Assembly: GCA_029261715.1 (NCBI GenBank)
Contig: JAJDAT010000020.1
Span: 1 to 64,000, forward strand
Source of the DNA: Nitrospinia bacterium
GTDB taxonomy: Bacteria; Nitrospinota; Nitrospinia; Nitrospinales; JAJDAT01
Length of the DNA stretch: 64,000 nucleotides
Direction: 5' to 3'
The notes under the pieces were generated by a model, which did no database searches, was not told where the DNA came from, and saw only the letters and a program-made list of their open reading frames with translations. The position numbers were made by a program, and so were the translations under genes. Of the stretch, positions 8,198-17,363 are shown one piece after another (position 1 is the stretch's first letter; every line of letters begins with the position of its first letter).

Positions 8198-10939
8198 TTA
8201 AACCGGCTGTAAATAAGGCTCTAAACGTTTTAAAAAATCTTTAACTCGAATCGGTTTTGTAATATAAGCGTCAAAGCCTTCGCCTAAAGCTCTTTGGATA
8301 TCCGATTCCATTGCGTTAGCGCTAATAGCTATTACTGGTATATTCCTAGTTTCCTCGAAGTTCTTTAAAAATTTAACGACTTCTATACCGCTGATACCTG
8401 GAAGATTTATATCTAAAAGGATTAAATCTGGGATATGCGCTTTTGCTAAGTCTAATCCTATTTTTCCATCTGGCGTTGATAAAATTTCAATATGAGCAAA
8501 TTCAGATAATATTTGTTTAACTAATTCCAAATTCGCAGAATTATCTTCCACATAAAGAATTGTAAATGATTTTTCTTTCATTTCAATATCCAAAAATTTT
8601 TGATTTTTTGGATTCGTTTCATTTGTTGTCGGAATAGGGGGATCTACAGCCGGAATTTCGATAAAAAATTGGCTCCCTTTTCCCAATTCGCTTTCGACAT
8701 TAATAGCGCCATTCATTAATTCTACTAATTTTTTGGTTATGGCAAGACCTATCCCAGTTCCTTCTATTTCAGACCGATCAGCTCCTAACCTATTAAAGGG
8801 CTTAAATAAGTCATCAAAGCTTTCATTTGGAATACCTATTCCAGTATCTGAAACTTCGATTACGACTTTATTATCAGGAATTTGTTTCACGTTTAAAGAA
8901 ACTTGTCCTGATGGGCGATTATATTTTATAGCGTTAGAAAGTAAATTCAAAATTGATTGTTTTAGTCGAGTTTTATCGCCTAATACAAATATATCTAAGT
9001 CGATTTCCGATAACCTTAATTGAACTTTTTCTTTTTCTGCCATCGGACAAACTAAATTTGATAAATCTTTTATCAATTTAGAGAGGTTTATAGGCTCGAG
9101 AGACAGTCTAATTTTTCCAGAATCAATTCTTGATAAGTCTAAAATGTCATTGATCAATTCTAGTAAATGTTGGCTTGCTTTTAAAATGTGATTTAAGTTC
9201 TTTTTTTGAGAAGAACTTAAAGGTTCTCTAGAGTTATAAAAAATAACCTCGGAAAAGCCAATAATAGCGTTTAGAGGGGTTCTCAATTCATGGCTCATTC
9301 TAGAAAGAAATTCTGATTTTGCTTGATTAGCTCTTTCGGCTTCTTCAGCGCGCATATATTGAGTTTGATCTCTAATTATTCCAGTAAAAATATGTTCGTT
9401 GTTCAATACTGTTTCGCTAATTGATATATCTATAGGAAACGCTGAGTTATCTTTTTTTACCGCTTCTAATTGCCTACCTAAACCAATCATTTTTGGAATT
9501 TTAGTTTCTAGATAATTTTTAATATAGTTATCGTGCAGGGACTTGTGAGGTTCAGGAGTAAGTATGTTTACATTTTTACCTATAATTTCTTTTCTGGAAT
9601 ACCCAAACATTTTTAGCGCTGCAGAGTTGAAACTTTTAATTATACCGTTTGAGTCAATTGTTATTATTCCTTCGATTAGGTTTTCCACTATAGTTTGCGC
9701 TCTAAATTCTGTAATGGATAGAGCCTTTTTTGCGGATTGTGCTTCTTGAAATTTTCTTTCTAATTGAAGATTTATTCCGGCGAGTTCATTTTTTACCTTT
9801 ATTTGATTATTCCTATAGTTGAAAGCGATGAGAGAAGCAATAACGAGAAGAATAAAGAATAAAAAGAAAATGATCAAAAGAGTTCTTAGAAGGGAGAAAG
9901 CTTCTTGGTATTCGATTTCTGTTCCAATTCCAAAGTCAAAATCAGTGATCCAAGCCCAGGCGCCAACAACTAAAACCCCTCTATAGTTTAGATAGCCTTC
10001 TACGTTATCTTTAGTTTCTCCTCGGAGTGCGCTTTCGGCTAGTAAAGTAAATCTATTATTCGTTATCGAAGGATTTTTTTTCGTAGATTCAGCTGGAACC
10101 TGGATTTTAACTTCTAAAATCGATCTACTATTATTATTGCTAGGAATAAGTTTTAAACGTTTTAATTGCGCGTTAAAGCGGCTATCGGTAAGCATCACTC
10201 CATTTTTATTAAATGCATATGTTTCCCCAGTTTTTCCGAAACGACTAACTTGCATTATTTTCGAAAAACTTTCTTCTGGGCGCATTCTGAAGGATAAAAC
10301 GCCGATTATTTTTCCAGTGGCGCTTTTTATTGGTGTTGAAACAAACATCGTAGGTTGGTTAGGAAGCCATTTGTTTTCCTTGTCAGGTAGATCAATTGTC
10401 GCAATAAAAGGATGAGACACTATGGTTTTGTCTTGCAATGGAAGTTTAAAAAAAGAAGATTGCTCAATCAGTCCTTTTTTTCCTATAGGATCTTGAAATA
10501 AAGCGGCAACCTGCAAACCTTTTTCATTTAATAGAACAAAGCCTAAAAAACCATGCAATTTACAAACGACGTCTAGGCGTTTTCTTAATAGTTTAAGTTC
10601 ATCAGATTCTTTTAATTTTTTTTCAATTTGAATGTCGGATAAGTTAGGTGTCTTTGGTATTTCCATAATGGAATAAATCGCTTGCAGTATTTGTGGTTCG
10701 CTTGCGATCGTTTCAGCATCCTGTTTTTTATCGTTAACCCAGGACTTTAAAGCAGTTAAGTTTGCCGAGAGATTTAATTGAAGTAGGTTTTTAATATTAT
10801 TCTTTGTTTCTCTTTTAACGACGTAATAACCAGCTAGACCTAAAATAATCAAAAAAATTGCGAAAATAGCCACAAAAGTAGCATAAAGCGATGATTTGCG
10901 ATTTAATTTTTTTTTTGCGGAAATCATCAAATTTTCCAT
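8198..10939 (-). CDS. Hybrid sensor histidine kinase (Cache-like sensor, PAS, kinase, receiver)
   Basis: 913 residues. A transmembrane helix at about 19-42 and another at about 353-375 bracket a large periplasmic sensor of double-Cache type (GFVLLNEKGLQVAALF, SATGKIIGVLSFRM). A PAS domain spans about 408-525 (EGIITIDSNGIIKSFN). HisKA carries SHELRTPLNAIIGFSE near 548, and HATPase has N, G1 (DTGIGIP) and G2 (GTGIGLAI) boxes. A receiver domain occupies 791-913 (ILYVEDNSANLELV, LILLDINLPG, ITKPI). No HPt domain is present, so relay must go through a separate protein or directly to the flanking HD-GYP regulators. It lies between two such regulators, arguing for one pathway controlling c-di-GMP. 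Confidence 0.9.
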   Translation of the reverse strand: MENLMISAKKKLNRKSSLYATFVAIFAIFLIILGLAGYYVVKRETKNNIKNLLQLNLSANLTALKSWVNDKKQDAETIASEPQILQAIYSIMEIPKTPNLSDIQIEKKLKESDELKLLRKRLDVVCKLHGFLGFVLLNEKGLQVAALFQDPIGKKGLIEQSSFFKLPLQDKTIVSHPFIATIDLPDKENKWLPNQPTMFVSTPIKSATGKIIGVLSFRMRPEESFSKIMQVSRFGKTGETYAFNKNGVMLTDSRFNAQLKRLKLIPSNNNSRSILEVKIQVPAESTKKNPSITNNRFTLLAESALRGETKDNVEGYLNYRGVLVVGAWAWITDFDFGIGTEIEYQEAFSLLRTLLIIFFLFFILLVIASLIAFNYRNNQIKVKNELAGINLQLERKFQEAQSAKKALSITEFRAQTIVENLIEGIITIDSNGIIKSFNSAALKMFGYSRKEIIGKNVNILTPEPHKSLHDNYIKNYLETKIPKMIGLGRQLEAVKKDNSAFPIDISISETVLNNEHIFTGIIRDQTQYMRAEEAERANQAKSEFLSRMSHELRTPLNAIIGFSEVIFYNSREPLSSSQKKNLNHILKASQHLLELINDILDLSRIDSGKIRLSLEPINLSKLIKDLSNLVCPMAEKEKVQLRLSEIDLDIFVLGDKTRLKQSILNLLSNAIKYNRPSGQVSLNVKQIPDNKVVIEVSDTGIGIPNESFDDLFKPFNRLGADRSEIEGTGIGLAITKKLVELMNGAINVESELGKGSQFFIEIPAVDPPIPTTNETNPKNQKFLDIEMKEKSFTILYVEDNSANLELVKQILSEFAHIEILSTPDGKIGLDLAKAHIPDLILLDINLPGISGIEVVKFLKNFEETRNIPVIAISANAMESDIQRALGEGFDAYITKPIRVKDFLKRLEPYLQPV

Positions 10940-11046
10940 TAAGCTAAAAGCGATTTTTTTGAAATTATTTATTCACTAACGCGTAAACCTTCAACAGTTT
11001 CGTATGTTTATTTTTAAATTTGTTCCAAGTTTTATATAAGTTGAAT

Positions 11047-12141
11047 CTAAGATTTATCCGAAAGCTTGTCAGTTTGCTCGTCAGCAAAATTGCGTATGAT
11101 ATTCACCATGTCTGTTAAGTTTTCTTTAAAAATATCGACTAATTTTGGATCGAAATCTATCCCACGATTTTTTTCAATAATTGCCATACTTTCTTCTACT
11201 GAGAAAGCCCTTTTATAAGGACGTTCGCTTGTTAAAGCGTCGAAAACATCGCATAAAGCGACAAGTCTACCTTCAATTGGGATTTCTTCCCCTTTTAATC
11301 CTTTAGGATAACCTGAACCATTCCATCTCTCTTGATGAGTTAGCGCTATTGATTCTGCTAATTTTAAGAGTTCAGATTTACTTCCCGAAAGAATTTCTGC
11401 TCCAATGTCAGGATGAGTTCTCATTATGTCCCATTCTTTTGGAGTTAGTTTTCCAGGCTTGAGGAGAATATTATCTGGAATTCCAATTTTACCAACGTCG
11501 TGCATAGGGCTTGCATTAAGTATTAATTCGCATTCTCTGTCGCTCATGCCCATGGCTTTTGCTAAATGAGCCGATAAACGACTCATTCGAATTATGTGCA
11601 TTCCCGTTTCGTTATCCCTAAATTCAGATGCCTGTCCAAGGCGGTAAATAACTTCTAAACGACAATCTTGTAACTGTTTTGTTCTTTCTTCTATACTTTT
11701 ATTTAATAGGTCGTTGCGAAGTCTCATTTCATTGTGCAACAGTCGCGCTTCAATAATATTTTCAGCTCTCCGTATTAGCTCGATTTCGTTAAATGGTTTG
11801 CGTAGCAAATCACGAGCGCCAGATTTTAGAGCTTTAAGTCGAAATTCTCTTTCTAAGGAGGTTGTAACTAAAATAGGAAGGTAGGAACTGGGTTCTATTT
11901 TTCTTAATTCTTCCATTAGACGGAACCCTTCTGAATTTTCTCCGACTAAATCTAGAATGACGATTTCTGGGTAAACTTGTCCGTAAAGGTTTAAAGCTTG
12001 TGAAAAATGAATAGCTAAAATGATATTTGAAAACCCCGCTTCTGAAAACATACGTTCAAGCGGTTTAGTATTTTTGTTTTCGAGATTAACAATCAGAATT
12101 TTGCCATTCTTGCATTGCCCATTTTTCATCTCTTTTTCCAT
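11047..12141 (-). CDS. HD-GYP response regulator with a degenerate receiver pocket
   Basis: 364 residues with the same architecture as the regulator at 7123-8181 and clearly related to it. The HD-GYP half is intact (HDVGKIGIPDNILLKPGKLT, HPDIGAEIL, HQERWNGSGYP, EGRLVALCDVFDALTSERPY). The receiver keeps the acceptor aspartate (IVILDLVGE), a switch threonine (LVTTS) and the lysine (LRKPF). However, the N-terminal acidic pair that binds Mg2+ is replaced by NLEN in KILIVNLENKNTK. Phosphorylation is therefore likely weak or absent, and the domain may act as a constitutive or dimerising module. It is the first gene of the block, 107 bp before the hybrid kinase. Confidence 0.85.
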   Translation of the reverse strand: MEKEMKNGQCKNGKILIVNLENKNTKPLERMFSEAGFSNIILAIHFSQALNLYGQVYPEIVILDLVGENSEGFRLMEELRKIEPSSYLPILVTTSLEREFRLKALKSGARDLLRKPFNEIELIRRAENIIEARLLHNEMRLRNDLLNKSIEERTKQLQDCRLEVIYRLGQASEFRDNETGMHIIRMSRLSAHLAKAMGMSDRECELILNASPMHDVGKIGIPDNILLKPGKLTPKEWDIMRTHPDIGAEILSGSKSELLKLAESIALTHQERWNGSGYPKGLKGEEIPIEGRLVALCDVFDALTSERPYKRAFSVEESMAIIEKNRGIDFDPKLVDIFKENLTDMVNIIRNFADEQTDKLSDKS

Positions 12142-12434
12142 TCCTAGAGAGTTTCTAGTAATCTGTGAGATCTTATTAATTACATCAAAAATCGAACAAA
12201 TTGATTATTTTTTGGTCAGTCGAGAAATAAGTTTGGCAAGCTAAAAATAAGTGTCAAGCCGAACTTTGGTTCGAATCAATGAAATAATTTTTTTTCGGAA
12301 TAACAATTACACCATAAAGATCAGGGTTTTTCAAGGTAAATATCGATAGTACGTATATTAATTTTTCGGAAATTTTTTGGAGTTTTTTTTGGGATTCAAA
12401 AACATGGAAGGTTTTGTTGGGCAATTTAGGCGGG

Positions 12435-13640
12435 TTAATTTTTTTTCATAAGGGTTTTATATACATTTTTAAGAAACTCATATATGGTTTTTTTGAAATA
12501 ATTCCATTTTAGAAATAATTCATTATGGGTTTCGAAAAGAAGAGTAGGGATTTGAAGATTTTCAGGACACCGAGGTAAACAATCGCCACATTTTGTGCAT
12601 TTGGATGCAAAGGCGCCTGGAAACCAATGGTCTTTTTCTTCTAACATGTTGTAGCGGTATTTCCCGTAAGCGATCATATCGTAGCTTTTTAGTAAATTCT
12701 TAAATCTTAATACTTCCGGAATGTTAATATTTTCTGGGCAGGGCAAGCATTGATCGCATAAGGTGCAACGCTCGGATAAAGTCTCTAAAGGGTTATCCAC
12801 TGCCTTTTTTACATTCAAATATTCATTATCTTTGGCGTAATTTTTACCAGTTAAAATTGAAATGTTTTGTTCGAATTGGTCAATTTCGTGAATACCCATG
12901 CTTAAAGTTGTTATTTGTGGATGGCTTAGACAAAATCTACCATTAAATTGAATGGGAGTTAGTGGGGCGCAAAGTTCGCGAACTTTTTTTGAAGGATTCC
13001 ATAGCATACCGCCCTTTTCGTTTGGAGAAATGATAAAGACTCCAATATCCTTTTTCTCAGCTAATTCCACAGCTGGTAGATGCCTTTGAAAAAAATAATA
13101 AAAATGTAAATTTACAAAACTAAATAAGTCGGTTTCTAACGCTTTTGTAATTAAATCTAAGGAACCGTGGGTTGAAAAACCAATATGACCTATGATTCCT
13201 TCTTCTTTTAGTTTGTGTAATTCTTCAACCGGTCCTCCTTTTTGAATAGCCGTTCGAAATCGTTCTTCATTGTTAATTCCATGCCAACCGTAGAAATCAA
13301 TTTTTTCTAATTTCAGCGCATTAAGTTGTTCTTCCACTAACTTTCTAGTTTCACCACCCGTCATCGGAGCCCCTTTAGTCATCATCTTGTAATTTTTTCG
13401 AGGAACACCAATTTCTTTTAAGACTTTGCCAAAAAGATGTTCACTTTTCATATAGCCGTAGGCTGTTTCAAAGTGATTAATTCCTAAATCAATAGCTTTT
13501 TGGACAATTTCAATACAGTTTTTTACCGATTCTGCAGGCAAATGGTTTCGTGGAAGATTCCAACCATGTTTAAAACGCATTCCGCCGAGAGTTATTACCG
13601 AAATATTTTCGTTAGTTTTTCCAAAGCGTCGATATTCCAT
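12435..13640 (-). CDS. Aldo/keto reductase with C-terminal 4Fe-4S domain
   Basis: 401 residues. An N-terminal TIM-barrel aldo/keto reductase (MEYRRFGKTNENISVITLGG; NHFETAYGYMKSEHLFGKVL carries the Asp/Tyr-type active-site region) is followed from about residue 290 by two cysteine clusters. These are CTLCDQCLPCPENINIPEVL and CTKCGDCLPRCPENLQIP, each of the CxxCxxCxxxCP ferredoxin type. This is the common COG1453-like Fe-S oxidoreductase architecture; substrates are not established. It stands as a single minus-strand gene and shares an upstream sequence element with the next gene (see repeats). Confidence 0.85.
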   Translation of the reverse strand: MEYRRFGKTNENISVITLGGMRFKHGWNLPRNHLPAESVKNCIEIVQKAIDLGINHFETAYGYMKSEHLFGKVLKEIGVPRKNYKMMTKGAPMTGGETRKLVEEQLNALKLEKIDFYGWHGINNEERFRTAIQKGGPVEELHKLKEEGIIGHIGFSTHGSLDLITKALETDLFSFVNLHFYYFFQRHLPAVELAEKKDIGVFIISPNEKGGMLWNPSKKVRELCAPLTPIQFNGRFCLSHPQITTLSMGIHEIDQFEQNISILTGKNYAKDNEYLNVKKAVDNPLETLSERCTLCDQCLPCPENINIPEVLRFKNLLKSYDMIAYGKYRYNMLEEKDHWFPGAFASKCTKCGDCLPRCPENLQIPTLLFETHNELFLKWNYFKKTIYEFLKNVYKTLMKKN

Positions 13641-13749
13641 TAGAAGAAGAGGTGCAGAATTGTGTATTTTAAAAAAGTGAGTAAATAATCTAGGGAACTA
13701 AAATCTGGTTAAAGGTTGTTTACCGATTAATTTTGCAATTTTTAACTAA

Positions 13750-13763
13750 GCCAAATTAGCATA
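13750..13763 (-). repeat. Shared 14-bp element, copy 1
   Basis: GCCAAATTAGCATA occurs here and, with one mismatch, at 15750-15763. Both copies sit upstream of a minus-strand gene (start codons at 13640 and 15579), so a common operator or promoter element is possible; chance is not excluded. Confidence 0.3.
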
Positions 13764-13785
13764 GATTTTATTGCTAAAATATAAA

Positions 13786-15579
13786 CTATTTTTGAATAGG
13801 TTTTAGATGAGAATCTAAACGGTTGAAGGCTTTTAACGCCTCCAGTGGCGGTTTTTGGGATTTCACTGCTTTTCTTAGTTTTTGGATGTATTCATTTCCT
13901 CCATATCTATTTAAAATGATTAGATCTTGGAATAGTAAGACTTCGTTAAAAAGAGAAACCAGTCTGCTTTGAGGCATTAACTCAAGCGTTTTTTTATTTG
14001 TTAGATCGGGAAAAGCTGGTGGATTTCTATTAATAATATTTTTTAAAATTTGGATCATTTCTTGCTCGGAGTAATGTTCTGAAGGTTGGGAGCCTTTTGA
14101 AAAAATACGTTTTTCTAGGACTTTAGGATCGGGAAATATTGTTCCTTTTTCGAATTCAATCACCGTTCCCCTAATTTTTTTTTGGTCAAAAACTTGTAAT
14201 GGAAAAATTCGACTTGTTTCAGATTTAAGAGTCAACCCATCAGGAGTTTCTTGATACTTTTTTATTTTTAGAAAAGTAATTCCATCTTTAGTTTCAAGAA
14301 TCTCTGTTTCATCTAAAAATCCGGATCTGGGCTTATAAAAGGATTTTTCCCTACTTAAAAACTGTCCATTGATATCCAAGGTAGTGATAGATAATAGTTG
14401 AGGCGCTCCCGTTTTTATGTCGTTAACTTTTATTTTTAGCGTGTATCCATCTTTTAATCTTTTTAAAGTCCATTGTTCGTTTTTTTGGTTAACTTCAGCG
14501 GTAAAGATTTCATCATGATTGTCAGGGATTTGCCTTTCTAAGTTTTTCAAAAGAGGATTGTCGTTCAATAATAAATTTGGACTTAACGCTTTATTTAAAA
14601 GAGCAAGTTTTGGGGATTCCTTTAAGAGTTTTAGTTTTTTATAAAGGGTTTGCGCCACAACTCGAGTTCCTTTTTCATTCAGATGACGATCCCATTCCGA
14701 ATAAATATAATCTTCATCATTTAGCCCGTAGAAACTCTCTTTAAATAGGTCAACGCAATTTATTTGTCTTGATAAACAAAATCCATTTAATTTTTCGAAG
14801 GCAGAATTTAAAGGATAGTTGTTATTAAGAGAAGTTATCATAGGAATTATTGTCATCATGAATGGAATGTTTTTTAATTGACTAGACATTAATAAAATAT
14901 CTAAATAAATTTTTTCCATTTCCCAGCCACGAGTTTGAAAAACCCGATTAATACAGTCCGGGTAGCTAGGTTTAAGGTTTAGTTTTTCCAAAAGGCGATT
15001 CAAACGGAATTTCAAAAATTGATATAATTTCAATGATTGAATTTGATTTTGGAATTTACCAAAACTTGGAAGTATCTCTCTGTCATCGCTATTGCATTTG
15101 AATAAAGCAGGTTTTGATATATCGTTTGGGTAAAACCCTAGTAAAATTAAATCAGGTTTGTAGCGAAATCCAAGTCGAAATAATTCGTTTAATTGAGTAT
15201 CTGTGTTCCAACCTGATATGGCCATATTTAAAACTTCAAACTTTATAAGGGAAGTGTCTTGATTTAATAAACTTTCTAATTTTTTTGGCCAGGTATCTTT
15301 TCTTTTTGGGATACCGTGACCAAATGTTTGCGAATCTCCTAAAACCAAAATCCGAAAAATATTGAATGGTTTTTCAAAGGTATGATCAACATCGCGAAAT
15401 CCTTGTTTATTAAATTTCACATTTTTTTGAGCCCAATCAAGAGGAATTCCTTTTTTGGATTCTGGACTAACTCTTAGAATAGCTTCTAATATTGATAAGC
15501 AAAGGATTAGGGAAATCGAACTTATTAATAGATTAGAAAAAAATCTAGATTTTTTATAGTTTTCAAAAACTATTTTCAT
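13786..15579 (-). CDS. Membrane-anchored SGNH/GDSL-type hydrolase
   Basis: 597 residues. One N-terminal transmembrane helix (about 15-32) leaves the rest outside the cytoplasm. The SGNH blocks are visible: ILVLGDSQTFGHG gives block I with the nucleophile serine, NMAISGWNTD the glycine block, LGFYPNDI the asparagine block, and DRHLNEKGTRV block V with Asp and His. Such proteins commonly de-acetylate or esterify cell-surface polysaccharides. Residues about 340-597 form a beta-rich unknown extension (VNQKNEQWTLKRLKDGYTLK) followed by a helical tail. The start at 15579 (MKIVFENYKKSRFF) gives a normal signal anchor. Single gene; substrate unknown. Confidence 0.75.
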   Translation of the reverse strand: MKIVFENYKKSRFFSNLLISSISLILCLSILEAILRVSPESKKGIPLDWAQKNVKFNKQGFRDVDHTFEKPFNIFRILVLGDSQTFGHGIPKRKDTWPKKLESLLNQDTSLIKFEVLNMAISGWNTDTQLNELFRLGFRYKPDLILLGFYPNDISKPALFKCNSDDREILPSFGKFQNQIQSLKLYQFLKFRLNRLLEKLNLKPSYPDCINRVFQTRGWEMEKIYLDILLMSSQLKNIPFMMTIIPMITSLNNNYPLNSAFEKLNGFCLSRQINCVDLFKESFYGLNDEDYIYSEWDRHLNEKGTRVVAQTLYKKLKLLKESPKLALLNKALSPNLLLNDNPLLKNLERQIPDNHDEIFTAEVNQKNEQWTLKRLKDGYTLKIKVNDIKTGAPQLLSITTLDINGQFLSREKSFYKPRSGFLDETEILETKDGITFLKIKKYQETPDGLTLKSETSRIFPLQVFDQKKIRGTVIEFEKGTIFPDPKVLEKRIFSKGSQPSEHYSEQEMIQILKNIINRNPPAFPDLTNKKTLELMPQSRLVSLFNEVLLFQDLIILNRYGGNEYIQKLRKAVKSQKPPLEALKAFNRLDSHLKPIQK

Positions 15580-15733
15580 TATTAGCTTTTAATAAAAAAC
15601 TTTAATTAATTTTTAGGTAAAATTTAATATGGTTGGTTCTGATAAAAGGAACGTTTATTTAAATGCCATTGATAGAAGAAATGATAGAGGTTAAATAAAA
15701 ATAACTAGGTTCAAATGATTGATTTAATTTATA

Positions 15734-15762
15734 TTGACTCTAAAACAAGGCCAAAGTAGCAT
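15734..15762 (+). promoter_or_regulatory. Possible promoter of the PspA cluster
   Basis: TTGACT (15734-15739), 17 bp, TAGCAT (15757-15762): a good -35 with a weak -10, about 100 bp before the first gene at 15862. It overlaps copy 2 (15750-15763) of the 14-bp element found at 13750, so both divergent genes may use it. Confidence 0.35.
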
Positions 15763-15861
15763 AATCTAGTCCCTAATTAGCCCAATTTGTGGTTTCTAAG
15801 TATTTTTATTATTTTTCCCTATTTCCTTTTCATTCTCGAAATTTCTAGTTTTTAATATTTT

Positions 15862-16404
15862 ATGATTGATGAAAATAACGTTTGGTTTAGCTTGTTTAAG
15901 GGAAACGTTCCTTCTCCCGTGAAAGTTTTTGAGAGATGTAATTGGGTTTTGGAGTCGGGAGTTGCTCTTACTGCTTGTATTATTGGTAAAAGCCATAGGA
16001 TTTGTTTTACATCAGGTTCTGATTGCTTAACTGAATTTATAGCCTATTCTATGGACAGTTTTTCAGTTGAACCGTTAGACCAGAGGTCTTTAAAGCTGGG
16101 AGATTCGCTTGATCGAGAGTTTATTCATCGATCGTTATATTATAAAGTTAAAGTAGAGGTTATTGGACAAGTTTACTTAAGTTTTGATGAATTCTTAAAA
16201 ACGATTCCGGATATTGAGTCGTATGAAACTATGTTTCGGGAATTTAAAAACCCATTATCAAACTCTGATAGCCAGCCTTTTACTGGAATCGTGATTGCCT
16301 CAAATAGGAATCAAATATTTACTGTTCATACCTATCCTGAAGTAAACTATTCGATCATTAGCGTTGTGGAGATTAATGTATTAGAGCCTGAATTTGCATC
16401 ATGA
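15862..16404 (+). CDS. Unknown protein heading the PspA/J-domain cluster
   Basis: 180 residues, no signal peptide or membrane helix. Visible features are an alternating beta-rich pattern (NVWFSLFKGNVPSPVKVFER, then ALTACIIGKSHRICFTSG) and a late segment GIVIASNRNQIFTVHTYPEV. I cannot assign a family. Its stop overlaps the start of the J-domain gene by ATGA at 16401-16404, so the two are translationally coupled and probably function together. The first ATG after an in-frame stop is used. Confidence 0.6.
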   Translation: MIDENNVWFSLFKGNVPSPVKVFERCNWVLESGVALTACIIGKSHRICFTSGSDCLTEFIAYSMDSFSVEPLDQRSLKLGDSLDREFIHRSLYYKVKVEVIGQVYLSFDEFLKTIPDIESYETMFREFKNPLSNSDSQPFTGIVIASNRNQIFTVHTYPEVNYSIISVVEINVLEPEFAS

Positions 16405-16763
16405 TAAAAAGACTTTTTCAAATTGCAAAATCCAATTTTGAATATTACTTAGATAAGAAAAACTCAGTTTTGGACGAACCTCCAATTATTGATCCGATTG
16501 GAAACTGGGATCAAGTCGATCCTGAAACGGAATATAAAAGCCCTGAGGATCCATTTGCTAAGTATTTTGCCAATTTAGAATTGCCAACAAACGCTAACAG
16601 GAAGGAAGTTAAGGCTTCATGGAAGCGATTAATGAAAAAGTATCATCCGGATTTACATTCAACTGACCCCGAAAAAAGAAAAGTTTCCACAGAACTATCA
16701 CAGGGGTTAACGGAAGCTTATAAAATTCTAGACAAAGAATTAACTAAAAGAGAAACTCTTTAA
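16401..16763 (+). CDS. Small J-domain protein
   Basis: 120 residues. The C-terminal half (50-115) is a J domain: helix II ANRKEVKASWKRLMKKYHPD contains the HPD tripeptide at 82-84 needed to stimulate DnaK ATPase. A further helix (LSQGLTEAYKILDKEL) completes the fold. The N-terminal 50 residues are acidic, proline-rich and probably disordered. No glycine/phenylalanine or zinc region is present, so this is a type III J-protein that would recruit DnaK to a specific client. Its coupling to the 180-residue protein and proximity to pspA suggest that client is part of the envelope-stress cluster (inference). Confidence 0.8.
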   Translation: MIKRLFQIAKSNFEYYLDKKNSVLDEPPIIDPIGNWDQVDPETEYKSPEDPFAKYFANLELPTNANRKEVKASWKRLMKKYHPDLHSTDPEKRKVSTELSQGLTEAYKILDKELTKRETL

Positions 16764-16876
16764 ATAATTAACTTAGTAGAATTTTTTTTAAAAAACATAT
16801 TTTATCTAAAACCTGAATTCCATTATATTGGAGACTTCTTAAATTTAATCGGACTCGACGCCGATAAGGAGGCAGA

Positions 16877-17269
16877 ATGTCGAATTTTGAAACAGTTAAG
16901 GGATACTTACTAGAGATGGGATTTTCGTTTGACGTTGAAAATTCCGAAGAAGAGTTAGTGGTGGTAAACGATCCTGATAGAGGTATAAAAGATTTAGTAA
17001 TAGACTGTGAAGATCCTATCGTTATATTAGAACAGGTCATTCTAGTTTTGGAAAAGGATTCTTCAGAAATTTATAAAAGAATTCTGCAAATGAATCGTTC
17101 TTTAGTTCATGGAGCTTTTTGTCTAAATGAGGAAGGTAATATTTTATTATTTCGCGATACCTTGCAGTTAACGAATCTTGATTTAAACGAACTAGAAGGC
17201 AGCATTGACGCGCTGAGTTTGGCAATGGCTGAAAATGGATCAGAACTTTTATCTTTTGTTGGAAAATAA
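16877..17269 (+). CDS. YjfI/DUF2170-like protein (YbjN-type fold)
   Basis: 130 residues, close to the 133-residue length of Escherichia coli YjfI. The hallmark late segment NRSLVHGAFCLNEEGNILLF, followed by RDTLQLTNLDLNELEGSIDA, fits the DUF2170/YbjN type III-chaperone-like fold. A strong ribosome-binding site, AAGGAGG at 16866-16872, precedes the ATG. In enterobacteria yjfI precedes yjfJ (a PspA homologue) and yjfK; here the next two genes are a PspA homologue and a DUF4178 protein. The matching order is the main support for the assignment. Molecular function unknown. Confidence 0.65.
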   Translation: MSNFETVKGYLLEMGFSFDVENSEEELVVVNDPDRGIKDLVIDCEDPIVILEQVILVLEKDSSEIYKRILQMNRSLVHGAFCLNEEGNILLFRDTLQLTNLDLNELEGSIDALSLAMAENGSELLSFVGK

Positions 17270-17363
17270 AGTATTTGAATAGAATTAGATCGCTTTATGA
17301 AAAAAAATAACAAGTAATATCATTAATATTAAAAAATCCTTTTTGTAAGAAAGGAACTTAGAA

